In this document: positions 39,503 to 48,350 of the stretch, piece after piece
Position numbering within the stretch: position 1 is the stretch's first letter
How the letters are laid out: each line of letters opens with the position of its first letter
Source: JAJAZB01 sp964244295
GTDB taxonomy: Bacteria; Bacteroidota; Bacteroidia; Cytophagales; Spirosomataceae
Assembly (NCBI GenBank): GCA_964244295.1
Contig: CAXTIG010000005.1
Location: 140,681 to 204,680 of the forward strand
DNA length: 64,000 nt
Reading direction: 5' to 3'
Position numbers and translations under genes: made by a program
Notes under the pieces: generated by a model
Seen by the model: the letters and a program-made list of their open reading frames with translations, nothing else
Databases searched by the model: none
What the model was told of the DNA's origin: nothing

Positions 39503-41158
39503 TCAAAACCCCGCCAAAAACGCCCCCACCGTCGCCTCGCTCAGGCGCAGCAGCGGGCCGGGAAAAATGCCCAACAGCAGCGTCAGCGCGGCGAGGGGCA
39601 CGAGCGTTAGCCTTTCCCGAAGGGTCAAATCCGTCAGCAACCTAGCTTCGTGCCGCGACCAGAACGCGCCGAAAAACAAGCGCTGGAGCGTCCACAAAAA
39701 ATAGCCCGCCGCCAAAACCAAGCCTAGCGAACCCACCGGGGCCATCCAGGTGGGCAGGTGCGGGCTGTTGAAGGCGCCCATCAGCGTGAAAAATTCCCCG
39801 ACAAACCCCGACAGCGCGGGCAGGCCCAGCGAGCCGAAAAACGCCACCGCCGTGAGCGCCACGTAGCCCGGCATCGGCGCGGCCAGGCCCCGGTAGCTGT
39901 CGAGGCGGCGGTCGTGGGTGCGCTCGTAGAGCACGCCCGCCAGCAAAAACAGCATGGCCGACAGCACCCCGTGGCTGACCATCTGAAACACGGCTCCATT
40001 CAATCCTTCGGCGGTGAGGGCGCTGATGCCCAGCAGCACGAAGCCCATGTGCGAGACCGAGGAGTAGGCAATCATCTTTTTCAAATCGCCCTGCGCCAGC
40101 GCGTTGAGCGCCCCGTACACGATGCTCAACACGCCCAGTCCACCCAGCCAGGGCGCGAACTGGACGGCCTGTTCGCCAAAAATCGGGTACGCCACCCGCA
40201 GGAACCCGTAGCCGCCGATTTTGAGCATGATTCCCGCCAGCACCACCGACACCGGCGTGGGGGCTTCGACGTGCGCGTCGGGGAGCCAGGTATGCAGGGG
40301 CACGATGGGGAGTTTGACGGCGAAACCGATGAACACCAGCCAAAAGGCCAGCGTCCGGGCCGACAGGCCGAACACCTCCTGGGAAGCCGCCAGGTTGAGC
40401 AGCGAGTTGGGCAGGTAATTATCCGGCTCGGTCAGGTACGGCAGGCTGAAGGTGTGGACAATGGCTTCGGGCGGAATGGTGCTTTTCTGGAGCATCGTCT
40501 GCACGTTGGCGAGCATCTCGGGAGTTACCCCGGCGGCGGAGTCGGCCAGACCCAGGGTCAGGGCGGTTTCGAGCGGGTCCATCACCGAGAGGTACAGCGC
40601 AATCATTACGAGCAGGATGCACACCGACCCGGCGAAAGTGTAGAGGAAAAATTTGATGCTGGCGTACTCGCGCCGCGCGCCGCCCCAGAGGCCGATGAGG
40701 AAGTACATCGGCAGCAGCATGAACTCGAAAAACAGGAAAAACAAGAAGAAATCGAGGGCCACGAAACAGCCCATCAGACTGGCACTCAGCAGCAGGTACA
40801 GCGCATGGTAGGCCCGTTGCTTTTCCCGAATTTCAAACGAAGAAACCGCCCCCACCGCCAGCACGAGGCCCGAAAGCAGTACGAGCGGCAGACTGAGGCC
40901 ATCGACACCCAGCAAATAATCGATGGAAACCACCCCCAGCGGGCCGAGCGAAAGAGTAATCCAGTTCGCTTTTTCCAAAAACTGATAGCCCGTCGAAACG
41001 CGGTCGAACTGAACCGCCAGCACCAGCACCAGGGCAAAATTGAGCAGACTCACCCCCAATGTAATCCAGCGAAAAAGGCTCTGAACCCGGCGGGGAAGCC
41101 CCAGCACCAACGCCGACGCGAGCAGGGGAAGAAAAATAAGCAGGGAGAGAAGGGGCAT
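39503..41158 (-). CDS. nuoM: NADH-quinone oxidoreductase subunit M
   Basis: 551 aa from ATG at 41158 (MPLLSLLIFLPLLAS); the longer frame starts at TTG. It is an inner-membrane antiporter-like subunit with ~14 helices. The conserved Glu lies in FFLFFEFMLLPMYFLIGLWG, and the pumping lysines in the KLPIVPLHTWLPDAHVEAPT and DLKKMIAYSSVSHMGFVLLG regions. It also has a loop extension (residues ~180-235, ESADSAAGVTPEM-like), not unusual in Bacteroidota. It lies in the order nuoL-DUF421-nuoM-nuoN on one strand. Confidence 0.95.
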   Translation of the reverse strand: MPLLSLLIFLPLLASALVLGLPRRVQSLFRWITLGVSLLNFALVLVLAVQFDRVSTGYQFLEKANWITLSLGPLGVVSIDYLLGVDGLSLPLVLLSGLVLAVGAVSSFEIREKQRAYHALYLLLSASLMGCFVALDFFLFFLFFEFMLLPMYFLIGLWGGARREYASIKFFLYTFAGSVCILLVMIALYLSVMDPLETALTLGLADSAAGVTPEMLANVQTMLQKSTIPPEAIVHTFSLPYLTEPDNYLPNSLLNLAASQEVFGLSARTLAFWLVFIGFAVKLPIVPLHTWLPDAHVEAPTPVSVVLAGIMLKIGGYGFLRVAYPIFGEQAVQFAPWLGGLGVLSIVYGALNALAQGDLKKMIAYSSVSHMGFVLLGISALTAEGLNGAVFQMVSHGVLSAMLFLLAGVLYERTHDRRLDSYRGLAAPMPGYVALTAVAFFGSLGLPALSGFVGEFFTLMGAFNSPHLPTWMAPVGSLGLVLAAGYFLWTLQRLFFGAFWSRHEARLLTDLTLRERLTLVPLAALTLLLGIFPGPLLRLSEATVGAFLAGF

Positions 41159-41188
41159 TGGCAGACGAAAAGGCAAAAATAGGCTGCC

Positions 41189-41269
41189 AGTTTTCAGTTT
41201 GTAGTTTTCGGTTTTCAGTTTTACTGCTGAAAAGCCAAACTGAAGACTGACGACTGAAAACTGAAAACT
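41189..41269. repeat. Heptad-repeat palindrome between the DUF421 gene and nuoM
   Basis: TTTTCAGTTT-type 7-bp units on the left pair with CTGAAAACTGAAAACT on the right around a ~25-bp loop. The right edge touches the stop of the DUF421 gene. Confidence 0.75.
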
Positions 41270-41270
41270 T

Positions 41271-41975
41271 TTATTTCACCCGCCTCTCCTGGCAAGCCGC
41301 TACCCACTCGATGCGCTGGCAGCGCGGACAAGGCTGGTTGGTCAGGGTGGGTTGGAGCGGTTCGACGTTGCCGCAAAAGGTGCAGGCGTATTCGCCCGCT
41401 TCGGGAATGCGCTTCGACTTGCGGGCAAACACTTCGGGTAGCACCGGCAGGCCGGGTTTTACGTCCTCGTCTTCGTAAAAAAACAGGCTGATGCCCCCGC
41501 TGCTTTCGATGTAGGCTTTGCGCACCTGTCCGAGGTGTTCGATGCCCGCCAGTCGCATTTCCATGAAAAATTCGTCCTGGCCCAGGTCTTCTTTTTTAAA
41601 TTCTTCGATGGAAAACCGGCCTTCTTCAATCAGGCAAACCACTTTCCCCTCCACGATTTCCTCGAATTTCGACGATTTCGCAGCCCAACTGGTCAGGGTG
41701 CGGTAACTCAGAATCACCACCGTAAAAACGAGAATGGCGGGCAACAGGCCCACGTCGTGGTAAAACATCGGGTCGCCCGCCGCCGAGCCGAGGCCGATGA
41801 TGATCACCAGTTCGAAGACCGACAACTGGCGCACGGCCCGTTTACCCGTGGCCCGCAGCCCGATGAAAATCACCACGAACATCACCAGCGTCCGTCCCAG
41901 CACTTCCACCAGAAAATGCAGCGGCGTTTCGCCCAGTAAAATCCGTTGCCAGTCGGAGAGTTGGTAGTCGTTCAT
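41271..41975 (-). CDS. DUF421 membrane protein with C-terminal zinc ribbon
   Basis: 234 aa. Three N-terminal helices (TLVMFVVIFIGLRATGKRA, QLSVFELVIIIGLGSAAGDP, LPAILVFTVVILSYRTLT) are followed by the YetF-like domain (VEGKVVCLIEEGRFSIEEF, EFFMEMRLAGIEHLGQVRKA, GGISLFF). The last ~40 residues add a Cys4 zinc-ribbon-like tail (CTFCGN ... CPRC). The family's function is unclear (spore and stress membrane proteins in Firmicutes). It interrupts the complex I genes and is bracketed on both sides by palindromic repeats, so it may be an insertion. Confidence 0.82.
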   Translation of the reverse strand: MNDYQLSDWQRILLGETPLHFLVEVLGRTLVMFVVIFIGLRATGKRAVRQLSVFELVIIIGLGSAAGDPMFYHDVGLLPAILVFTVVILSYRTLTSWAAKSSKFEEIVEGKVVCLIEEGRFSIEEFKKEDLGQDEFFMEMRLAGIEHLGQVRKAYIESSGGISLFFYEDEDVKPGLPVLPEVFARKSKRIPEAGEYACTFCGNVEPLQPTLTNQPCPRCQRIEWVAACQERRVK

Positions 41976-41980
41976 TTTTA

Positions 41981-42110
41981 TTGAGTGATTGAGTGAGGAG
42001 GTGATTGAGTGAGGAGGTGATTGAGTGAGGAAGTGATTGAGTGAGGGACTGATTTAGTGAGAATTGAAATGCCTTTTTTCACTCAATCACCTCCTCACTC
42101 AATCACTCAA
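41981..42110. repeat. Palindrome with 32-bp perfect arms and 15-bp internal repeats
   Basis: Arm 41981-42012 (TTGAGTGATTGAGTGAGGAG and onward) is the exact complement of 42079-42110. The left side repeats a ~15-bp unit (GTGATTGAGTGAGGA) about four times. The nuoL stop codon at 42107-42109 lies inside the right arm, and the left arm is 6 bp from the DUF421 start. Confidence 0.9.
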
Positions 42111-43939
42111 TAAACCAGCAGCCAGCCCAGCACTAGCCCCAACCCCAGCAGCGCGGCCACGACGTAGCCTTGCACCTGCCCGCCCTGGCTGCGGCGGGTG
42201 AGTTGGCCCAGTGTTCCGGCCAGCCGGGCGGCGAGGTTGACGAGGCCGTCCACCCCCACCCGGTCGAACCAGCCGACGACGTGCGCCGTCACTACGCCCG
42301 CCACGCCGACGGCGTTCACGGCGCGGTCCACCGCGCGGCGGTCGGTTTGTCGGGCCAGGGCGCTAAGGCGGAGCACCGGGGTGGTGGCGATTTTTTCGTA
42401 AAAACTATCGAGCGTTGGCACCGACGAGGCGGCGCGACTTCGGGTAAACCAGGCTCCGGCCACCCCGCCCACCGTCGCCAACCCGGCCCCGATTTCAACC
42501 CACATCGGCACCTCGCCAACAGCGAAGGGGTTCAGCCAAACCACCCAGCCCAGCGAAAAAACGGCCAACAGCGCCACGGGCAGGCCCATCGAAAACGGCG
42601 GTTCGTGGACGTGCGACAGCGTTTCGGCGCTGCCCCTGAATTTCCCAAAAAACACCAACCCCGCCTGCCGCGTGAGGTACGCCGCCGTGAGCGCCGCCGA
42701 GCCGAGCGCCGCCGCCGGAATGAACCAGGCCAGCGGGTTCGTCCCTGTTTCGGCCCAACGAAACGCCGCCGCGACGAGGGCGTCTTTCGAGAAAAATCCG
42801 CTTGTGAGCGGTACCCCCGCCAGCGCCGCCGCACACACGGCGTAGGCGGCAAAAGTGAGCGGAAGTTTTTGGCGCAGCCCACCCATCCGGGCCATGTGTT
42901 GCTCGTGGTGCAGGGCGTGAATGACGCTGCCCGCCGCCAGAAACAGCCCGGCTTTGAAGGCCGCGTGGGTGAGCAGGTGGAACAACGCCGCATCGCGGGC
43001 ACCCACGCCCATGCCGAGTACCATCAGGCCGAGTTGGGAGATGGTCGAGTAGGCCAGCACTTTTTTGATGTCGGTCTGCGAAAGCGCGTACACCGCCCCC
43101 AGCACGGTGCTGATGGCCCCCACCGCCGCTACGACCGTGAGCGCGTTGGGGGCCAGGGCCGGGTGGAGCCGCCCCAGCAGGAAAATGCCCGCCGCCACCA
43201 TCGTGGCCGCGTGGAGCAGGGCGCTCACCGGCGTGGGGCCTTCCATCGCGTCGGGCAGCCAGGTGTGGAGGGGGAATTGGGCGGATTTGCCCACCGCGCC
43301 GCCGAAAAGCAGGAGAGAGTTGAGAGTTGAGAGTTGAGAGTTGAAAAGTGAAAATTGAAAATTTTCGGTTTCGCGGAAAACGCCGAAGACGCCGAGCAGC
43401 AGGCAGACATCCCCGATTCGGTTGATTAAAAAAGCTTTTTTGGCGGCTTGCACGGCGGCGGGGCGGCGGTACCAGAAGCCGATGAGCAGGTACGAGGCCA
43501 GGCCCACCAGTTCCCAAAAGCCGTAGAGCACCAGCAGATTATCCGTCACGACCAGGCCCAGCATGGCCCCGGTGAAGAGTTGGAGAAAAGCGAAATAGCG
43601 GGTTTTATCCGGCTCGTCTTTTAAATACCCCAGCGAGTAAATTTGCACGAGCAGCGCCACGCCGGGCACGAGCAGGAGCATGGTGGCGGTGAGCGAATCG
43701 AGGTAGAAGCCGAAGGACAGGGCGGTGTTACCGACCGAAAACCAGTCGAATCGCAGCAACAGCGGCGTTTTTTGAAAAAACCCCAGCACTAGCCAGGCGC
43801 TCAGTGCCAGGCCCGCCGCCGTCAGGGTGCAGGCTAGTGGCCCGGCCCAGAGGTTCGCTTTTTTTCCAGAAAAAATCAGGGTGAAAAACCCGGCGAAGGG
43901 CAGGAGCAGCAGGAGCCAAAACAAAAAAGCCGGAGTCAT
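42107..43939 (-). CDS. nuoL: NADH-quinone oxidoreductase subunit L
   Basis: 610 aa, ~16 helices including a C-terminal lateral segment. It is the distal proton-pumping subunit of complex I. Conserved stretches are LLVLYGFWELVGLASYLLIG, FLINRIGDVCLLLGVFGVF, GGAVGKSAQFPLHTWLPDAM, GPTPVSALLHAATMVAAGIF, DIKKVLAYSTISQLGLMVLG and HLLTHAAFKAGLFLAAGSV. Residues ~192-209 (FQFSLFNSQLSTLNSLL) come from an in-frame 7-bp repeat tract, and its stop codon lies in a palindrome. The upstream gene is divergent, so nuoA-K are not next to it. Confidence 0.95.
   Translation of the reverse strand: MTPAFLFWLLLLLPFAGFFTLIFSGKKANLWAGPLACTLTAAGLALSAWLVLGFFQKTPLLLRFDWFSVGNTALSFGFYLDSLTATMLLLVPGVALLVQIYSLGYLKDEPDKTRYFAFLQLFTGAMLGLVVTDNLLVLYGFWELVGLASYLLIGFWYRRPAAVQAAKKAFLINRIGDVCLLLGVFGVFRETENFQFSLFNSQLSTLNSLLLFGGAVGKSAQFPLHTWLPDAMEGPTPVSALLHAATMVAAGIFLLGRLHPALAPNALTVVAAVGAISTVLGAVYALSQTDIKKVLAYSTISQLGLMVLGMGVGARDAALFHLLTHAAFKAGLFLAAGSVIHALHHEQHMARMGGLRQKLPLTFAAYAVCAAALAGVPLTSGFFSKDALVAAAFRWAETGTNPLAWFIPAAALGSAALTAAYLTRQAGLVFFGKFRGSAETLSHVHEPPFSMGLPVALLAVFSLGWVVWLNPFAVGEVPMWVEIGAGLATVGGVAGAWFTRSRAASSVPTLDSFYEKIATTPVLRLSALARQTDRRAVDRAVNAVGVAGVVTAHVVGWFDRVGVDGLVNLAARLAGTLGQLTRRSQGGQVQGYVVAALLGLGLVLGWLLVY
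43313..43363. repeat. In-frame heptad repeat tract inside nuoL
   Basis: GAGAGTTGAGAGTTGAGAGTT (7-bp period) grading into GAAAAGTGAAAATTGAAAAT. It encodes a polar Ser/Asn/Gln/Leu-rich insertion in the loop before the GGAVGKSAQ helix. It is the same motif type as the intergenic repeat at 1810-1917. Confidence 0.75.
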
Positions 43940-44074
43940 GGCCGCAAATATCCGATGCCGACGCGGGCAAACCTACGCGGAAGGCGGTAACCCGGAAAAA
44001 GGAGAGACCTCCTACCCTACCTCGCGGGGGAACAAGGCCACTTTTTTAAGTATTGTGGATAATCTTCTGTTCTG

Positions 44075-44138
44075 CCGATGGCGCAGATTTTCGCAGAACC
44101 CCGAGTGCTTGGGGTTCTGCGAAAATCTGCGCCATCGG
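44075..44138. repeat. Perfect palindrome with 28-bp arms upstream of the broken hybrid regulator
   Basis: 44075-44102 and 44111-44138 are exact complements around an 8-bp loop (core GGCGCAGATTTTCGCAGAAC). It occupies much of the 302-bp region between nuoL and the hybrid regulator; no gene is seen there. Confidence 0.9.
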
Positions 44139-44241
44139 TGGGAAACTCAAGACCTGTTGCGAAAGTCCTGAGGTAATCACCCCATCCCCTCTCCCCTGGC
44201 ACGGTCGGAAGTCCGGCGTTTTCAGTAGATTGAACGTCAAT

Positions 44242-47200
44242 TTGCGCAACCGATTCGTGTTTCTGGTTTTCATACGTCACTCACTCAAGGGCCTGGCCCG
44301 GTGGAACCTGTTGGTTTTAATGGGATTGAGCCAGCCGGGAATGGCTCAATCGGCCTTTCCTACCCAGGCCGAAAGCCTCACCGATCGCCAGGGACTGCCC
44401 CAGGCCTTCGTTCCGGCCATCACCCAGGATCGCCAGGGGTTCATCTGGATGGCCACCCGCAACGGGCTGTGCCGTTACGACGGAAGCCGGTTCCGGGTCT
44501 TCCAACCCGACCCCAGCGGAAAACCTTCCCTGGCTTCCTCGGGGGTGGTCAACGTCAAACCCGGCGCGGGCGGGCGGCTGTGGGTAGCCAGTGAGCAAGG
44601 TAACCTTGACCTCCTCGATCCCTTACGCGAAACCGTTCGGTCCATTTCCCGCCAGCCCTTTTACCAGCGGCACTTCGGTCGCCTTACCCTGGAGAATTAC
44701 TACCCGGATCGCCGGAATCGCCTTTGGCTCACGTTCAGTCAGGCCAGGCTGGCCTGTGTTGACCTGCGCACGCAAGCCGTTCGCTGGTACAAGCATCAGA
44801 CAGCAAATGCCCCTACTCCGAGCCGTGATGGAATCACGGCCGTGACGGAAGACGCACGGGAAATCCTGTGGGTAGGTACCACCACCGGTCTGAATCGGCT
44901 CGATGCCCGCACGGGTCGGTTCACGCACTACCGCCACCAGGCGGGTAACCCCGCTTCGATTCCCAACGAGGTGTTCAGCGATGTGTGTCCGCTCCGTAAC
45001 GGGGAAATTCTCCTGCTCTCGCGTCGACACGTCACCCTGCTCGATCCCCGCACCGGGCACAGCCGGGTCTTTCCCATTGCCGAACCGGGCGAACGCTGGT
45101 GGTTGGCCCATGTTGTCTGCGACGCTCAGGGAAACGTGTATTTCCACCACTACGACCGGGTGTTTCGCTTCAACGAACGGCAGGGGGTACAACTCGTTTT
45201 GCGGCCCGACTGGCGATGCCAGGCCCTGTTCGTGGACCGCTCCGACGTGCTGTGGATCGGCACCAACGGGGTGGGCGTGCGCAAGTACAACCTGCGGGCC
45301 AGTCCGTTTCAGACCCAACCCTACCGCCAGAGCTTTCCGACCGACCTGCTGAGGGATTTTCTGGGGGTGCCCGACGACCAGGTTCCGCGTTTCCCGCCCA
45401 ATGCCACCGGGTACGTTTTCCGCCATGCCTTCGACGGGACGGGGAAACTTTGGTTCAATGTGGGCAGCACGCCCTTTTACCAACTCGACCTGCGTACCAG
45501 ACAGGTCCGGACCATTCCGTTTCCCCTCCAGTTTTACGGCTATCAGATGGATCAGGCGGCTCCGTTGGGTACCGATCCGCAGGGCCGGGTCTGGGCGATT
45601 TATGACTCCCTGACGGTCTGGTACGACACACCCCACCAGCGCTGGGTCCCATTCCCCCACCGGTTTGCGCACCACATCCACTCCAGGGTCCTTCAGCTTG
45701 TCGTCGATGAACGGGCGTTGTGGCTGGCCACGGCCACCGAAGGCCTGTGCCGGGTTGACCGCGTCAGCGGCGAAGTGCGCTGGTTTCGTCACCAGCCCCA
45801 GCCCCGCGACCCGCAGTCGTTGAGCAACGATGCCCTGTTTTGTCTTTCGGCGGACCCGGCGGACCCCAACCGCCTGTGGGTGGGCACCTTCGGCGGGGGG
45901 GCTGTGTGCCTTCGACAAACGGACCGGCACCTGCCGCCGCCTGACGGTGGCCGACGGCCTGCCCAACAACGTCGTTTACGTTGCCCTGCCCGATCAGTAG
46001 GGCTTCCTGTGGGTGGGCACCAACCAGGGCATCTGCCGGCTGGACCGCCGCACGTTTCACGCCCAGACCTACACCAGCCATGACGGGTTACTGGCCGACG
46101 AATTCAACCGCTTTCACTTCCTGCACCTGCCTGACGACCGCATCCTGGCGGGGGGAATCGAAGGCATTACGGCCTTTTATCCCCGGCAGATTCAACTCGA
46201 CCCTTACCAGCCCGCCGTGGAACTGACGGGCCTGCAACTCAACAACCACCCCGTTGAGCCGGAACCAGACTCGCCCACCGGGTTGCTCCCCATCCAGGCC
46301 GTGAGCGACCTGGACCTGCCCCATGACCAGAATTTTCTGACCATTGAATTCGCGGCCCTGCAATTCAACAAGGGTGGGAAAAACCGCTACCGCTACCGGC
46401 TCGACGGACTGGATGAGGACTGGGTCGAAACCGACCGGCCCCTGGCCGTATACACCGGCCTGAGTCCGGGTGGCTACGTGCTGCGGCTGAACGCCTCCAA
46501 CACCTCGGGGGTGTGGAGCGACCGGGTGCGTACGCTGCGGGTACGGATTCACCCACCGCTGTGGGCACGGTGGTGGGCCTACGTGGCCTACGCCCTCGCG
46601 TTGGTCGGCATTGCGTACCTGCTCAGTCGCTCGTACCGCAATCGGCTACGGTTGCGGCGGGCCGTGATTCGCCAGCAGCAACAGGCCGAGCAGTTGCGGG
46701 TGCTGGATGAGTTGAAGACCCGGTTTTTCTCGAACATCACCCACGAGTTCCGCACGCCGTTGACGCTGATCATTTCGCCGGTGGAAAAACTGGTGCAGGA
46801 AACCAGCGATGCCCGGCTGCGAAGCTATCTTCAACCGGTGCTACGCAACGCCAACCAGGTGCTGCGGCTCATCAATCAGTTGCTCGATGTATCGAAACTC
46901 GAAGCGGGTGCCCTGCCCGTGGAGGCGGTGTGGGGCCACGTCGGCGAGTTGGTGCAGGCGCTGGGTACCGGGGCCGAAGCCAAAGCCATTCAGCTTACCT
47001 ACCACAACCAGGCGTCGGCGGAGTACTGGTTTGATCCGGATAAACTGGAGCGCATCGTCTCGAACTTAGTGGCCAATGCGGTAAAATTTACGCCCGAAGG
47101 GGGGCAGGTCGAGGTCAGTCTGGCTCCTTTGGCCGAGGGGAACGGAATTGAGTTGCGGGTTCACGATACGGGCCGGGGCATTCCGGCGGAGAGCCTGGAG

Positions 47201-48214
47201 CGCATTTTCGACCGTTTTTATCGGGTCGATGAAGGACCCGGCGGAGGTCCACAAGGCACCGGCATCGGGTTGGCGTTGGTCAAGGAACTGGTGGACTTGC
47301 AGGGCGGCACCATCGCCGTCCGCAGTCGGGTCGGCGAAGGCAGCACCTTCACGGTTCGATTGCCCTACCGGATGGTTCGGGAAGCCCCGCTGCCTGCTTC
47401 GGCGGAACGTTCCCTTCCACGGGCAACTGCCCCGGAGTTGGACGTCGATCCTTCCGAAACGCCGGTGATTTTGCTGGTGGAAGACAACCCGGAACTGAGT
47501 GACTTCATCGCCGAAAGTCCGCCCCCGTCGTACCTCATTCACCGGGCGGCAAACGGGCAGGAAGGCCTGACCCAGGCGCTGGAGTTGGTACCCGATCTGA
47601 TCATCAGCGACGTGATGATGCCGGTGATGGATGGCTTCACGCTCTGTGAGCGCCTGAAGGCGGACGAGCGCAGCAACCACGTCCCGGTGATTCTGCTGAC
47701 GGCCAAAGCCGCCCTCGACAGCCGGGTGCGGGGCCTGTCGGCGGGGGCCGACGATTACCTGACCAAACCCTTCCACGTGCAGGAACTCCAACTGCGCGTG
47801 CGCAACCTGCTCGACCGCCAGCGCCACCTGCGCGAGCAGATTCGGGCGGAGCTAACCCGCCCCAGTACCAAACCAGCAACCGAAGCACCCCCGCCGAACG
47901 ACCCGTTGTTGGTTCAGCTTCAAACCACCCTGGAGGCGCACCTCGACGATTCCTCATTCGGGGTAGAAGACCTGGTCGCCCGGACCCGCATGAGTCGGAT
48001 GCACCTGCACCGCAAAATCAAAGCGTTGAGCGGGCTATCGACCACGGAATTCATCCGCACCTTCCGGCTCCAGCGCGCCACCCAGTTGCTTGCCAAAGGG
48101 CATCCCGTGGCCGAAACGGCGTATCTGGTGGGCTTCGATGATCCCTCGTACTTCGGCCAGAGTTTTCGCGAAGTCTACGGCGTAACCCCCTCCGAATGGG
48201 CCAGACAGGCCTGA
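44242..48214 (+). pseudogene. Hybrid two-component system regulator (propeller sensor / kinase / receiver / AraC), broken
   Basis: Reconstructed length is about 1320 aa. Domains in order: signal/membrane start (start uncertain: TTG 44242, GTG 44257 or ATG 44320), two-component propeller repeats, Y_Y_Y domain, membrane helix (WWAYVAYALALVGIAYLLS), HisKA (FFSNITHEFRTPLTLIISPV), ATPase (NLVANAVKFTPEGG, GTGIGLALVKELV), receiver (LLVEDNPE, DVMMPVMDG, K in DDYLTKPF) and AraC-type HTH (MSRMHLHRKIKALSG, GFDDPSYFGQSFREVYG). Two lesions separate the halves. A run of seven G at 45895-45901 needs to be six to keep frame, and an in-frame TAG at 45998-46000 stands where a DQQGFLWVGT-like sequence expects CAG. 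The two remaining frames are 44242-46083 and about 46013-48214. The kinase to AraC half is intact but would lack its sensor. Confidence 0.85.
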
Positions 48215-48256
48215 TTCTTTCCGCTAAAAAGGCGATTTGCCGGCTTTTTTTCTGCC

Positions 48257-48298
48257 ATGTTACACTGGTCAGAGTCGATGTTACAATGGTCAGGGTGG
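48257..48298 (+). promoter_or_regulatory. Tandem 21-bp direct repeat, candidate AraC-type operator
   Basis: Two adjacent copies sharing ATGTTACAMTGGTCAG start at 48257 and 48278, with 18 of 21 positions identical. A two-turn direct repeat is the usual binding geometry of AraC-family domains. It lies 43 bp after the hybrid regulator, with a -7-like GACCTTTG (48315-48322) between it and the FG-GAP gene start. Confidence 0.55.
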
Positions 48299-48350
48299 GT
48301 TTGTGAGCGATCGCTGACCTTTGGCGAAACACTCAAAACTTCTTTCAACC

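Noticed and set aside
45895..45901. Phase-variable G tract switching the hybrid regulator.
   Set aside because: A seven-base tract is short for slippage switching, and the in-frame TAG 97 bp later would still block the protein. It is kept only as a possibility to check in reads.
19029..45970. Many long open frames antisense or out of frame to the GC-rich genes (for example 34330-36198, 39758-41182, 42170-43330, 53366-55774).
   Set aside because: They mirror conserved genes on the other strand, have Arg/Gly/His-rich low-complexity translations and show no recognisable domains: by-products of high GC at third positions.
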